Translations under genes and position numbers: made by a program
Origin: a virus
Direction: 5' to 3' (one strand)
Virus record (IMG/VR): IMGVR_UViG_3300025669_000722
Span: 1 to 22,797 of that record
DNA length: 22,797 nucleotides
Notes under the pieces: model-generated
Databases searched by the model: none
Told to the model about the DNA's origin: nothing
What the model saw: only the letters and a program-made list of their open reading frames with translations
Shown here: positions 1-7,237 of the stretch, in pieces
Layout of the letters: each line of letters starts with the position of its first letter
Numbering within the stretch: the stretch's first letter is position 1

Positions 1-1
1 T

Positions 2-976
2 GTCAGTGGGTGTGTCATCTCAGGTGAAGCAAACAATGTGAACTTTGGAACGGCAGGAAGATACAAAGCAGTTCTATTTGATGAGCTTGCCAAGTGGGAA
101 CACACAGATTCATCTGCCTGGGAATCAGCATCTGACACCACATCATGCAAGATTGCAGTCAGTTCTGCATGGGGTGAGCGTGGGATCTTCTTTGAACTGA
201 TTCACCAGAAGGCAGGTGCAATCAAGACCATAAGACTTCTTTGGAAACTGCACCCACTGAAAGATCAGGCATGGTATGATGAACAGAAACGGACAAGATC
301 AAAGGCAGATGTTGCTTCCAACATAGACATAGATTATGCCACATCAGTTGAAGGAAGGGCATTCCCTGACTTTGACATCAATGTCCAGGGACTTGAAGAA
401 GACCCTTATGACCAGGGCAGACCCATACAAATGGATTGTGACTTCAACATCAGACCAATGAGTTGGAGCTTGTCACATGAAATCAAGGATGATGACTTCT
501 ATTTTGCAGAAGTGGTTGACGATGAAAGAACCACAACAGCAGCACACATGAATGAATTCCTTGAACGCTATTCAAGTCACAAGAACAAAGTGATCTATCT
601 TTATGGTGACTTCTCAGGTTCCTTTGGTTCAACCAAGGGCTATGAATCAGATTATGACATCATCAAAAGAATGGGTCGTGATCTTAATTGGGAAGTGATT
701 GACATGACAAACCAATCCAACCCAAGTCACAGGCTGTCATTAGAAATATCAGCAATGCGCCTTTCAGATTGGTCAATGGGTGGGCAGACACATTGCTTCT
801 TCTGGAAGGAAGGCACACCAAGACTGTGCATGTCAATGAACCAGACCAGAAGGAAGGGTGATGGGATCTTGAAGGATGGTGCAGAACATTCAAGTGATGG
901 GTTCAGGTATGGTCAAGTGACAAGGCATGGTGATGAAATACTTGAACAATCATATGGCAGTGTAAGCAGATATTAG
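2..976 (+). CDS. terL: Terminase large subunit, C-terminal part (5' end outside window)
   Basis: ATP-driven DNA packaging motor and nuclease that docks on the portal. The reading frame is open to the left edge, so this is a partial gene; a GTG at 38 is internal, not a start. The first visible residues (ISGEANN, then AVLFDE about codons 23-28) are the end of the ATPase domain with Walker B Asp-Glu; Walker A lies upstream of the window. The rest fits the RNase H-like nuclease domain: acidic residues in CDFNIRP (about codon 147), in LYGDFSGS (about codon 203) and in SSDGFRYG near the end, the usual three metal-binding positions. It is followed by a 137-base gap and then portal, the classic packaging order. 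Identification is from motifs and context; the subfamily and hence the end type (cos or pac) cannot be told. Confidence 0.93.
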   Translation, partial: VSGCVISGEANNVNFGTAGRYKAVLFDELAKWEHTDSSAWESASDTTSCKIAVSSAWGERGIFFELIHQKAGAIKTIRLLWKLHPLKDQAWYDEQKRTRSKADVASNIDIDYATSVEGRAFPDFDINVQGLEEDPYDQGRPIQMDCDFNIRPMSWSLSHEIKDDDFYFAEVVDDERTTTAAHMNEFLERYSSHKNKVIYLYGDFSGSFGSTKGYESDYDIIKRMGRDLNWEVIDMTNQSNPSHRLSLEISAMRLSDWSMGGQTHCFFWKEGTPRLCMSMNQTRRKGDGILKDGAEHSSDGFRYGQVTRHGDEILEQSYGSVSRY

Positions 977-988
977 AATTAATTCTTA
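973..988. promoter_or_regulatory. AT-rich palindrome at the end of terL (candidate operator)
   Basis: TTAGAATTAATTCTTA overlaps the terL stop codon. Its core AGAATTAATTCT (975-986) is a perfect 12-bp palindrome. It matches 13 of 16 positions of the perfect palindrome at 20127-20142 and resembles the half-site at 21868-21879. All three sit at or just after a stop codon followed by a longer intergenic gap. Binding by a regulator is inference; chance AT-rich symmetry is the alternative. Confidence 0.4.
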
Positions 989-1064
989 AAGTAGAACACC
1001 CCTTTAACCTTCATTTATTACTTGTCAAGTCTTTTCTACATAACTACTTTAGCTGATGACGAAT

Positions 1065-1084
1065 GAAAGACATCTCTGTCCTTC
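1065..1084 (+). terminator. Weak stem-loop followed by T-rich stretch
   Basis: GAAAGACA pairs with TGTCCTTC around a TCTC loop, with one A-C mismatch, and TTATTTATT follows. This is a weak terminator-like signal in the terL-portal gap. It is short and lies close upstream of the portal Shine-Dalgarno, so it may have no function. Confidence 0.22.
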
Positions 1085-1113
1085 TTATTTATTCAATTTA
1101 TTTGGGGTGACCA

Positions 1114-2499
1114 ATGGCACTGTCTGAACAAGCACTTGAAATGCTGAACTTTGCACAGGCAGAAGCACAGGAAGCAGAAGCAGTTGCAAGGTGGGAACGC
1201 ATAGTCAGGGCAGAAGAATATTATGAAGGCAGGACTGAAGCTGAAACCCTGGGATATTTTGATCCTGAAATGATGACCAAGATTTCTTATGCCAATAACA
1301 ACATCACCCAAAGAATTATCAAAAGGACTGCACAGGTTCACAAGATTCCACCCATTGCAATCTTTCCAGAAGGAACCAATGAAGACCTGATCAAATCATA
1401 TGCAGCAGCAACCAAGATGGATCAGGTCAAGCTTGCCAGGGCTGAAAGGAAGCTGAATCTGCTGAAGATGCTTTTCTTGAAATCAACCTTTAGAAATAAT
1501 CAGCTTGAAATTGATGTGATAAAAGACTTCGTGCCACTGATGTCACCTTCAGACCCTATGCAACCCATCGGTGTTGCTTACCCTATACACACAGACCCTA
1601 ATGGAAGTGGTGCTGAAATGTGGGCAATCTGGACTGCCACTGAACAATTCAAATATGTCAAGGGTGGTGAAGTTGTTCTTGATGAACTGGAAGGGGTCAA
1701 CCCTTATGGTATCTTTCCAGGTGTGTTCTGCTTTGCTGCAGGGGCACCACCTGAAACTGAATTCACAGATGTTGAACCTGCAATGGACATCATTGAAACC
1801 AACCTTTCGCTGAATCTTGCACTCACTGAAATGAATGCAAATCTTAGGTTTCAGAACTTTGATTACTTGTTTTTGTCAGGTGTGAAGAACACAGGGGAAA
1901 TCACAATCAACCAGGATTCATTCACTGAACTTCCACAGGGTGTGGAAATGGGTTCAGTTGGCTTTGCATCCCATGTGCCCGACACCATCACAGGAGTCAA
2001 GTTCCTTTATCAATCACTTGCTTTGAACTATGGTCTTGATTCCAACTTTGTTGAAGGCACCCAGGAAGCATCTGGAAAAGCTTTGATTGTGAGACAACAG
2101 GAACTGCTTGACAACAGAAGTGGTGACCTTGAGAATTGGCGCATGATCTATGCAGCCCTTTATGAAATCAGGAAAGCACAGTTTAATTATCACTTCAATA
2201 AGAAGTTGCCTGATTCAGTTCAATATGATTTCAGGGAATCAATGAAGATCCAGACTGAAGAAGAAAAGCGTGATGACTCTGATTGGCTAGTCCAGACAGG
2301 TCAGAAGACATATGCACAGATCATGGTTGAAGACAATCCTGATGGGTTCCCAGGTGATGAAACACACACACCTGTTGAACAGGCAGAACAAGTCATTGCT
2401 GACAACATTGCAAAGAACAGGGAACTTGAAGGGTCAGGAACACCACCTTCAGCACTGGACATTGCACTTGGAACTAAGCCAACAGGGGAACCTTCATAA
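1114..2499 (+). CDS. Portal protein
   Basis: Forms the dodecameric ring at the capsid vertex through which DNA enters and leaves, and binds TerL and the neck. The 461-aa length and the position directly after terL fit. The N-terminus has the helical stretch with YYEGR seen in many siphovirus portals, followed by ISYANNNITQRIIKR and KIPPI, a common start of the portal clip/stem region. The C-terminal tail is acidic and rich in Glu, Pro and Thr. The start ATG has a GGGGTGA Shine-Dalgarno. The stop TAA overlaps the next ATG by one base (TAATG). Family assignment rests on the pattern and synteny and was not checked against a database. Confidence 0.85.
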   Translation: MALSEQALEMLNFAQAEAQEAEAVARWERIVRAEEYYEGRTEAETLGYFDPEMMTKISYANNNITQRIIKRTAQVHKIPPIAIFPEGTNEDLIKSYAAATKMDQVKLARAERKLNLLKMLFLKSTFRNNQLEIDVIKDFVPLMSPSDPMQPIGVAYPIHTDPNGSGAEMWAIWTATEQFKYVKGGEVVLDELEGVNPYGIFPGVFCFAAGAPPETEFTDVEPAMDIIETNLSLNLALTEMNANLRFQNFDYLFLSGVKNTGEITINQDSFTELPQGVEMGSVGFASHVPDTITGVKFLYQSLALNYGLDSNFVEGTQEASGKALIVRQQELLDNRSGDLENWRMIYAALYEIRKAQFNYHFNKKLPDSVQYDFRESMKIQTEEEKRDDSDWLVQTGQKTYAQIMVEDNPDGFPGDETHTPVEQAEQVIADNIAKNRELEGSGTPPSALDIALGTKPTGEPS

Positions 2500-2909
2500 T
2501 GGCAGACAGATATGACATTGATGATGGTCTTGTTTCAATTCGTGCAGCTAATGATGCATTCAAGAACAACAAGCGCAAGGCAATGGAAGCTGCCAAGAAG
2601 ATTGGTGACAAGAAACTTTCACAGATGCATTCCCATACCTACCAGAAACAGGATTCTGCAATCAAAGAATTTGCTTCAATCCCAGGACACAGGGCACCAG
2701 GCACATGGATTCCTGTGAAGAAGATGGGACAGAACAAGGTCAGGATCTTCTGCATCAACTGTGGACATCCTGAAGACTATTCACCTTCAGCAGTTTCAGG
2801 TTCAGGTGTGGTCAGGGGCAGGAACAGATGTAGATGTGGGGAAACAAGCACAATCAAATTAAGAGGGTTCAACAGTTCATTCAAAGTGAAGGCACTGAAA
2901 CTTGGCTGA
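2499..2909 (+). CDS. Small head-operon protein with Cys zinc-ribbon-like motif
   Basis: Unrecognised 136-aa protein. The N-terminal half is helical and Lys-rich. The C-terminal half has C85-x2-C88 and C111-x-C113, a spacing that could bind one zinc ion like a zinc ribbon, with SGSGVVRGRNR just before the second pair. It starts on the TAATG overlap with portal and ends inside the next gene, so it is translationally coupled in the head operon. It could be a small head-assembly or DNA-binding factor; the function is unknown. Confidence 0.75.
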   Translation: MADRYDIDDGLVSIRAANDAFKNNKRKAMEAAKKIGDKKLSQMHSHTYQKQDSAIKEFASIPGHRAPGTWIPVKKMGQNKVRIFCINCGHPEDYSPSAVSGSGVVRGRNRCRCGETSTIKLRGFNSSFKVKALKLG

Positions 2910-3705
2910 AATCGCAATCACTGCAGCAAAGACAATGGCAGAAGCAATTGCCAAGGTCACACAGACTGTTGGGACTTTTGTTGCCAAGCAAGCAGAAGGG
3001 ATGACTGCCAATCAGATCATAGTCTATTTGAACCAACTGGACATGAAGGGTCTGATCCTGGAACTTGGTTTCGCAGGTGACATTGAAGCAGTCTCAATTG
3101 CACAGCTTCAACTATTGCAGAACTTTGAAGTGACAGCACCCATATCAGGTGAAGTGATTCAGGCAATGGTTGACATCAACACAGCAACCTTCACTGAGTA
3201 TGCAGGAACCTATTCACAGGGATTGAAGCAGGAACTGGTCAAGTCAGTCCTTGCAGGCACATCACCGGCACAGTCAATCAAGAACATTGCTGCTGCCACA
3301 GGCAAGACAGGTGATGCATTGATTGCTGCACAGAAGCAAATCAGAACCTTGGTGACCACCCAATTGAAAACCTTTTCCAGACAGGTTAATTCGGTAATGT
3401 CTGAAAGCCTGCCAAAGGATCAGAAGTATATCTATATGGGAAATGCTTCAGACAACACAAGGGACATATGCCTTGACATGCTTTCATCACCACCACTGAC
3501 CAGGGATGAAATTGATTCACAGTATCCAGGGGCATGGCAAGATGGGGGTGGATTCAACTGTGTTCACAGGTGGGCAGCAGTGACAGAACTGTCTGCCAAG
3601 TTCAATGACAAGAAGGGTGCTGAGAAAAGAATTGAAACATTGAAAGGCCAGGGCAAGTGGTCAACACCACAGACCCTGCAGCAACAAAGGGAATCAGCAG
3701 CTTGA
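2902..3705 (+). CDS. Minor head / head morphogenesis protein (SPP1 gp7 - Mu gpF type)
   Basis: Minor capsid protein, 267 aa, that in related phages binds portal and enters the head. The diagnostic C-terminal signature is visible: YIYMG (176-180), D184-x-TR, C190, LTRDEI (199-204), then GGGFNC and VHRW (215-224), matching the Y-G...TR..C...TR.EI...GG.NC.HR pattern of this family. The start chosen is TTG at 2902, with GAAGG nine bases upstream and an 8-base overlap with the previous gene. An in-frame ATG at 2935 has no clear Shine-Dalgarno but is possible and would shorten the protein by 11 residues. Its place after portal is the standard position. Confidence 0.85.
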   Translation: MAEIAITAAKTMAEAIAKVTQTVGTFVAKQAEGMTANQIIVYLNQLDMKGLILELGFAGDIEAVSIAQLQLLQNFEVTAPISGEVIQAMVDINTATFTEYAGTYSQGLKQELVKSVLAGTSPAQSIKNIAAATGKTGDALIAAQKQIRTLVTTQLKTFSRQVNSVMSESLPKDQKYIYMGNASDNTRDICLDMLSSPPLTRDEIDSQYPGAWQDGGGFNCVHRWAAVTELSAKFNDKKGAEKRIETLKGQGKWSTPQTLQQQRESAA

Positions 3706-4172
3706 AGTCCAAGATATTCAAACCTGAAACACTTGTCAAACTTGGCAAACCCTTCTTCAAGAAGTTGGGTGATCTGATTTGTGACATGATCAGGGATGAA
3801 ACTGTCAACAAGGGTCAAGATGTGTGGGGTCATAAGTTCCCTAACTACTCTGAAAAGTATGCAACAAGAAAAGCAAAGGGTGGTGGGAGAAGGCAATCAA
3901 GCAAGGACACAAGACCCAACTTGGTCTTCACCTTTGATATGATGCAGGACTTGCAGACCAGGAAGGTCAGCTCTAAATGGGTCAGGGTTGGATGGTCAGC
4001 AATTGAATCTGCAAAGGTTGCAGGAAATGCTTTAAGAAAACGAATAATTACTGACAAGCAGAAACCAGCATCAACAAATGTGGTTGCCATGTCAATGAAT
4101 AGAATAAACAGACAGATCAAGTTGAACATAAAACAAAACCAGTTCCACATCAAGTTGAACATGGGGAAATGA
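3702..4172 (+). CDS. Virion morphogenesis / neck-type protein (Mu gpG or HK97 gp10-like)
   Basis: 156-aa basic protein beginning MKSKIFKPETLVKLGK. The middle contains WGHKFPNYSEKYATRKAKGG followed by RPNLVFTFDMMQDLQ, which resembles the W...YS..Y...K....L..TG.M...L pattern of Mu gpG-like and gp10-like morphogenesis proteins. The TTG at 3702 is preferred because AAAGGGA lies ten bases upstream and the TTGA overlap couples it to the preceding stop; a GTG at 3657 in the same frame would add 15 residues but has no Shine-Dalgarno. The C-terminus is Asn-, Lys- and Gln-rich and probably disordered. The family call is moderate; the reading frame is solid. Confidence 0.65.
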   Translation: MKSKIFKPETLVKLGKPFFKKLGDLICDMIRDETVNKGQDVWGHKFPNYSEKYATRKAKGGGRRQSSKDTRPNLVFTFDMMQDLQTRKVSSKWVRVGWSAIESAKVAGNALRKRIITDKQKPASTNVVAMSMNRINRQIKLNIKQNQFHIKLNMGK

Positions 4173-4173
4173 G

Positions 4174-4329
4174 ATGAAGAAGGAAATCACAATCAAACAA
4201 GTTGGTGGTGGTTGGGTTGTCACTGTATGGACACCCCCTAAAACTGACAAGATTGGTGACAGGATGCAAGTTGAACAGGTCTTCACTGACCATGACAAGA
4301 TGATTGCATTTGTAACCAAAAGCATATGA
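4174..4329 (+). CDS. Small 51-aa protein
   Basis: Short frame MKKEITIKQVGGGWVVTVW... ending FVTKSI. It starts one base after the upstream stop, and its own stop sits in an ATGA overlap with the next gene. Codon use (GAA, ACA, ATC, GTT, no CpG) matches the neighbours. The alternating pattern (EITIKQVGGGWVVTVW) suggests a small beta-sheet protein. No family is recognised. The tight coupling on both sides is the main reason to call it real. Confidence 0.7.
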   Translation: MKKEITIKQVGGGWVVTVWTPPKTDKIGDRMQVEQVFTDHDKMIAFVTKSI

Positions 4330-5036
4330 TTGAACGGACATCAAAGAACTGTCTAGTAATAGGCAGAACAGACACTGACCTGGATCAGTGCATTGCATTG
4401 AACCACCCAGTTCATCCACCTGCACCTTCAACCTTTGTGTGGGATAGATATGAAGACTTTGATGGTGACATCATCACAGCACACACACTGAAGTTCGGTG
4501 CAATCTGTGCATGTGCAGCAGAAGCATCACCCAGGGTACAACAGGAAGCAATCAGAAACCCTGGCAAGATTGTATTTGGCACAACCTTCTATCACAGACA
4601 TTATCACTTCAGCAAAGAATTCCAAGATGCTGCAGTGCTTTTATATAATGGCGACTATGAAAAGAAGATGCCTGAAGATGCAGTGATTCATGATTATCTG
4701 AATTATGGTCAATCAGGGATCTTCACATTGTGGTTTGCCCTTCAGCTTGGATATGAAAACATTTACACAGTGGGTCTTGATATGAACAGCATCAAGTTCC
4801 CTGCAGATATGAAATACAACAAAGCCATTGCACAGGACTTCGTGACTTCACACGTTAAAAAAGAAAGTCCCAAGAATGGAGCATCAAGATTGTCCTTCGA
4901 ACCAGGGAAGCAACAGGGCATTGATGCATTCAATATAATCAAACCACGCTTTCCTGATCAGCATGTCTTCAAGGTGTCAGACCTTTCAAGGTTACCATGT
5001 GACATTGCTGAACCACCCACAAAAGGGGTCAAATGA
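4326..5036 (+). CDS. Putative Rossmann-like enzyme (DUF115/MptE- or sialyltransferase-like)
   Basis: 236-aa cytoplasmic-type protein, not a usual head gene. The N-terminus (NCLVIGRTDTDL) resembles the nucleotide-binding start of DUF115-type folds. FDGDIITAHTLKFGAICACAAE (45-66) looks like the second strand-helix unit. YGQSGIFTLWFALQLGYENIYTVGLDMN (127-154) matches the S-G-x-x-x-L-x-x-A-x-x-L-G-x-x-x-I-x-x-x-G-x-D signature of DUF115/MptE-like and related glycan-modifying proteins. It lies between a 51-aa protein and scaffold with ATGA overlaps on both sides, so it is co-expressed with capsid genes. Modification of glycan, virion or nucleotide is possible; the substrate is unknown and the family call is by motif only. 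Confidence 0.5.
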   Translation: MIERTSKNCLVIGRTDTDLDQCIALNHPVHPPAPSTFVWDRYEDFDGDIITAHTLKFGAICACAAEASPRVQQEAIRNPGKIVFGTTFYHRHYHFSKEFQDAAVLLYNGDYEKKMPEDAVIHDYLNYGQSGIFTLWFALQLGYENIYTVGLDMNSIKFPADMKYNKAIAQDFVTSHVKKESPKNGASRLSFEPGKQQGIDAFNIIKPRFPDQHVFKVSDLSRLPCDIAEPPTKGVK

Positions 5037-5638
5037 TGAACAGATTCAACCTGCATTACAGTCCAGATCCACCTGAACCTAATGGTGAAGAAACACCACC
5101 CAAGACTGATGATGTCCCTGAAGACACACCTGATTGGATGAAGAAAAGATTGTCAGAAATTTCAGGGAAGAAAACTGCTGCTGAAGACAGGGCAGACAAA
5201 GCTGAAAGGAAGCTGAAGGGAATCAAGGACAAGCAGGAAAAAGACAGACTTGCAAAGTTGGAAGAAGATGGTGACTTCAAGAAGGTGAATGAAACCCTTG
5301 TTAAAGAAAACCTGAAACTGAAAGAAAGATCAGAAAGGTTGGACAAGGTAGAACAGAAGATCAGGGAAGTGGCACTCGCAAAGATTGCTGACAAACTTGG
5401 TGATGAAGCTGCTGCCACCTATGCTGACTTTAAAACTGACCAACTTCAGACTGTCGCTGATACGTTTATTAAAACAGCAGATGCACCAAACCCTGATTCA
5501 GACAGGGGTGGGTCAAGAAATGTAGATGAGAATGAAGCTGCAGCATTGAAGAAGTATGGTTCAAAGCCAAACATTGCAAGGTTGAATTCTGAGCTTTACA
5601 GGAAACTCTGGCCTAATCCTAGAAGACACAGGGGGTGA
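5033..5638 (+). CDS. Probable scaffolding protein
   Basis: 201-aa highly charged protein directly before the major capsid gene, the standard scaffold position. It has a Pro/Glu-rich disordered N-terminus (to about 35), then a long helical Glu/Lys/Arg-rich coiled coil (about 37-125), and a basic C-terminus ending KLWPNPRRHRG, as scaffolds use a basic tail to bind capsid protein. The start is the first ATG of ATGATGA, with AAAAGGGG upstream, overlapping the previous stop. Low sequence conservation is normal for scaffolds, so the call rests on composition and position. No protease domain is seen here, so a separate protease, if any, is not in the window. Confidence 0.75.
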   Translation: MMNRFNLHYSPDPPEPNGEETPPKTDDVPEDTPDWMKKRLSEISGKKTAAEDRADKAERKLKGIKDKQEKDRLAKLEEDGDFKKVNETLVKENLKLKERSERLDKVEQKIREVALAKIADKLGDEAAATYADFKTDQLQTVADTFIKTADAPNPDSDRGGSRNVDENEAAALKKYGSKPNIARLNSELYRKLWPNPRRHRG

Positions 5639-5665
5639 TTTGCACAAATTTGAAAGGTCATTCTA

Positions 5666-6529
5666 ATGTCAAATGAAACCACCTCGACCAGTCTGGCTGG
5701 TCTAGTAGAAGATATTTCTGGCGAATCTATCATGATCCTGCAGGACAACGCAGGGTTGTTGGAATTGGTTCGTCATGTTGACACAATGGGAACCCCTGGA
5801 AAGACTTATGACTTTCCAATTTTTGGTGAAGTGGCAAGCACTGATGTGACTCAGGTTGCAGAAGGAACTGATCATTCCACAAACAAAGAAATCTCAAATG
5901 CAGACACTGCTGCAACAGTTGATGAGCATGTGATCATGGCAGTTGCAACCAAGCTTGCAGTTGAAAGTGCAAGGGAAGATGTTGTTGCTGAAATCAGCAC
6001 ACTGTTTGCTTCTGCAATGAATGCGAAACTTGAAGATGATATTGTTGGTCTTGCTTCAGGTTTCACACAGACAGTCTGTGGTGCTGCAGTATCAATGACC
6101 ATTGACCACTGGTATGATGCAATCAGACAGATCAAAGCTGCCAATGGCAACTTGCGTGATCTTGCTGCTGCATTGTCACCATTATCATACTATGGTTCCA
6201 AGGGTCTTCGTGCCCTTCTGGTCAGCACATCTGCAATCAATGCAGGGACAGTTGCACAGAAATGGTTGGAAATGGGAATGGTTGACACACAGTTTGGAAT
6301 GCCTGCTGTCATCTCAAATGAGATTGCTGAAGATGTTGGAACATCAGATGTGTCAGCAAACATGATCTGGACAAGGGGCGCAATTGGTGTCCATACCAAG
6401 GATCTGATGGATGTTGAAGAACAACCAAATGCTTCCTTGCGTGGAAAAGAAATTGTTGCCACAGGTCGCTGGAAACAGGTTGAATTAGTAGATGCATGGG
6501 GTGTCTACTTTGCATGTAACAATGCATAA
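5666..6529 (+). CDS. Major capsid protein (HK97-fold type)
   Basis: 287 aa. Forms the capsid shell by assembling around the scaffold upstream. The sequence is Ala-rich with alternating acidic helices. A helical stretch (ISTLFASAMNAKLEDDIVGLASG) resembles the HK97 spine helix, and the C-terminal half (GMPAVISNEIAEDV..., ANMIWTRGAIGVHTKDL...) looks like the P- and A-domain strands of HK97-fold capsid proteins. There is no long N-terminal delta domain, consistent with a separate scaffold. Arg codons here are mainly CGT/CGC, unlike the AGA/AGG of neighbours, as expected for the most highly expressed gene. It is followed by a stem-loop. The identity is from position and fold-like pattern. Confidence 0.82.
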   Translation: MSNETTSTSLAGLVEDISGESIMILQDNAGLLELVRHVDTMGTPGKTYDFPIFGEVASTDVTQVAEGTDHSTNKEISNADTAATVDEHVIMAVATKLAVESAREDVVAEISTLFASAMNAKLEDDIVGLASGFTQTVCGAAVSMTIDHWYDAIRQIKAANGNLRDLAAALSPLSYYGSKGLRALLVSTSAINAGTVAQKWLEMGMVDTQFGMPAVISNEIAEDVGTSDVSANMIWTRGAIGVHTKDLMDVEEQPNASLRGKEIVATGRWKQVELVDAWGVYFACNNA

Positions 6530-6547
6530 ATAAAATTGATCTGGGTG

Positions 6548-6573
6548 GGTGGTTGTGTTTCCCACATACCACC
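6548..6573 (+). terminator. Stem-loop after the capsid gene
   Basis: GGTGGTTGTG pairs with CACATACCACC around a TTTCC loop, giving ten base pairs with one bulged T. There is no run of T directly after it (GTCGTTTT begins 9-10 bases later), so it may be a leaky terminator or an mRNA-stabilising structure. It lies 18 bases after the capsid stop and before the next Shine-Dalgarno (AGAGGGAAAC). Confidence 0.5.
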
Positions 6574-6602
6574 TGCCTGGGTCGTTTTGAAAAGAGGGAA
6601 AC

Positions 6603-6998
6603 ATGGGACAAAGAAAAGCAGTTAGAGAATTGAATTCCAAGACAGCAGTTTCAGTAAGTGGGGACATTAGAATATTTCAACCAGGGACAAAGACAGTGAT
6701 TGCAAGTGGTCACCCTGATGATCTTGTTGACATGACCAGACCAGATGGAGAACCTGCACTGGTTCCAATGTGGCGTGTCAAGGACATGATGTATGATCGT
6801 GGCTTTGTGATTGGTCTTCCTGATAAGGTTGCCAAAACTAAAACAATGATCAGGGCAGAAGAAAAAGAAAAAGTTTATGCACAACTGAAAGCTGAAGATG
6901 AACAGAAAGAACGTGTGAAGATCAGGGAAGAAATCAAGGCTGAAGTCCTTGAAGAAATTAAAGGCAAAGCACCTGCCAATAAAGGTGTCAAGCAATAG
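6603..6998 (+). CDS. Small protein after capsid, helical charged C-terminus
   Basis: 131 aa, not recognised. The N-terminal ~75 residues look like a small beta-rich domain (AVSVSGDIRIFQPGTKTVIASG). The last ~50 are a Lys/Glu coiled coil (EEKEKVYAQLKAEDEQKERVKIREEIKAEVLEEIKG). The start ATG has GAGGGAAAC upstream. Its position just after the capsid would fit a head decoration or head-completion factor, but nothing in the sequence proves this. Confidence 0.7.
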   Translation: MGQRKAVRELNSKTAVSVSGDIRIFQPGTKTVIASGHPDDLVDMTRPDGEPALVPMWRVKDMMYDRGFVIGLPDKVAKTKTMIRAEEKEKVYAQLKAEDEQKERVKIREEIKAEVLEEIKGKAPANKGVKQ

Positions 6999-7042
6999 CA
7001 CACAATGAAACTGCCTGCTAAGAGTGGGCAAGGGGTTGCAAG

Positions 7043-7237
7043 ATGTCAAACATGATCTATGAGAACTTCGGATTATCACCTGATGGAATCTTTGGACTGA
7101 AGATTGAAGTCAGACCTGCAGGAACAGGGATCACACCTATTGATTCAACAACTGGCAAAAGATTGTCAAGACCACAGATGGAACATGCCAAGACTGAACC
7201 TACCCAGGATGCAGTCAGATCGGTGGTGACATCATGA
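7043..7237 (+). CDS. Small 64-aa protein coupled to the head-fiber gene
   Basis: Unrecognised 64-residue protein (MSNMIYENFGLSPDGIFG...). AAGGGG lies upstream of the ATG, and the stop TGA lies inside an ATGA overlap with the 998-aa gene. Codon use matches the CpG-poor background. It has no membrane segment or metal motif. Confidence 0.65.
   Translation: MSNMIYENFGLSPDGIFGLKIEVRPAGTGITPIDSTTGKRLSRPQMEHAKTEPTQDAVRSVVTS

Noticed and set aside
1022-1050. Possible promoter TTGTCA-17-TACTTT before portal
   Set aside because: The -10 matches only three of six consensus bases; not enough to call.
5056-5418. 120-aa Ser/Phe-rich minus-strand frame
   Set aside because: Shadow of the Lys/Glu coiled coil of the scaffold gene.
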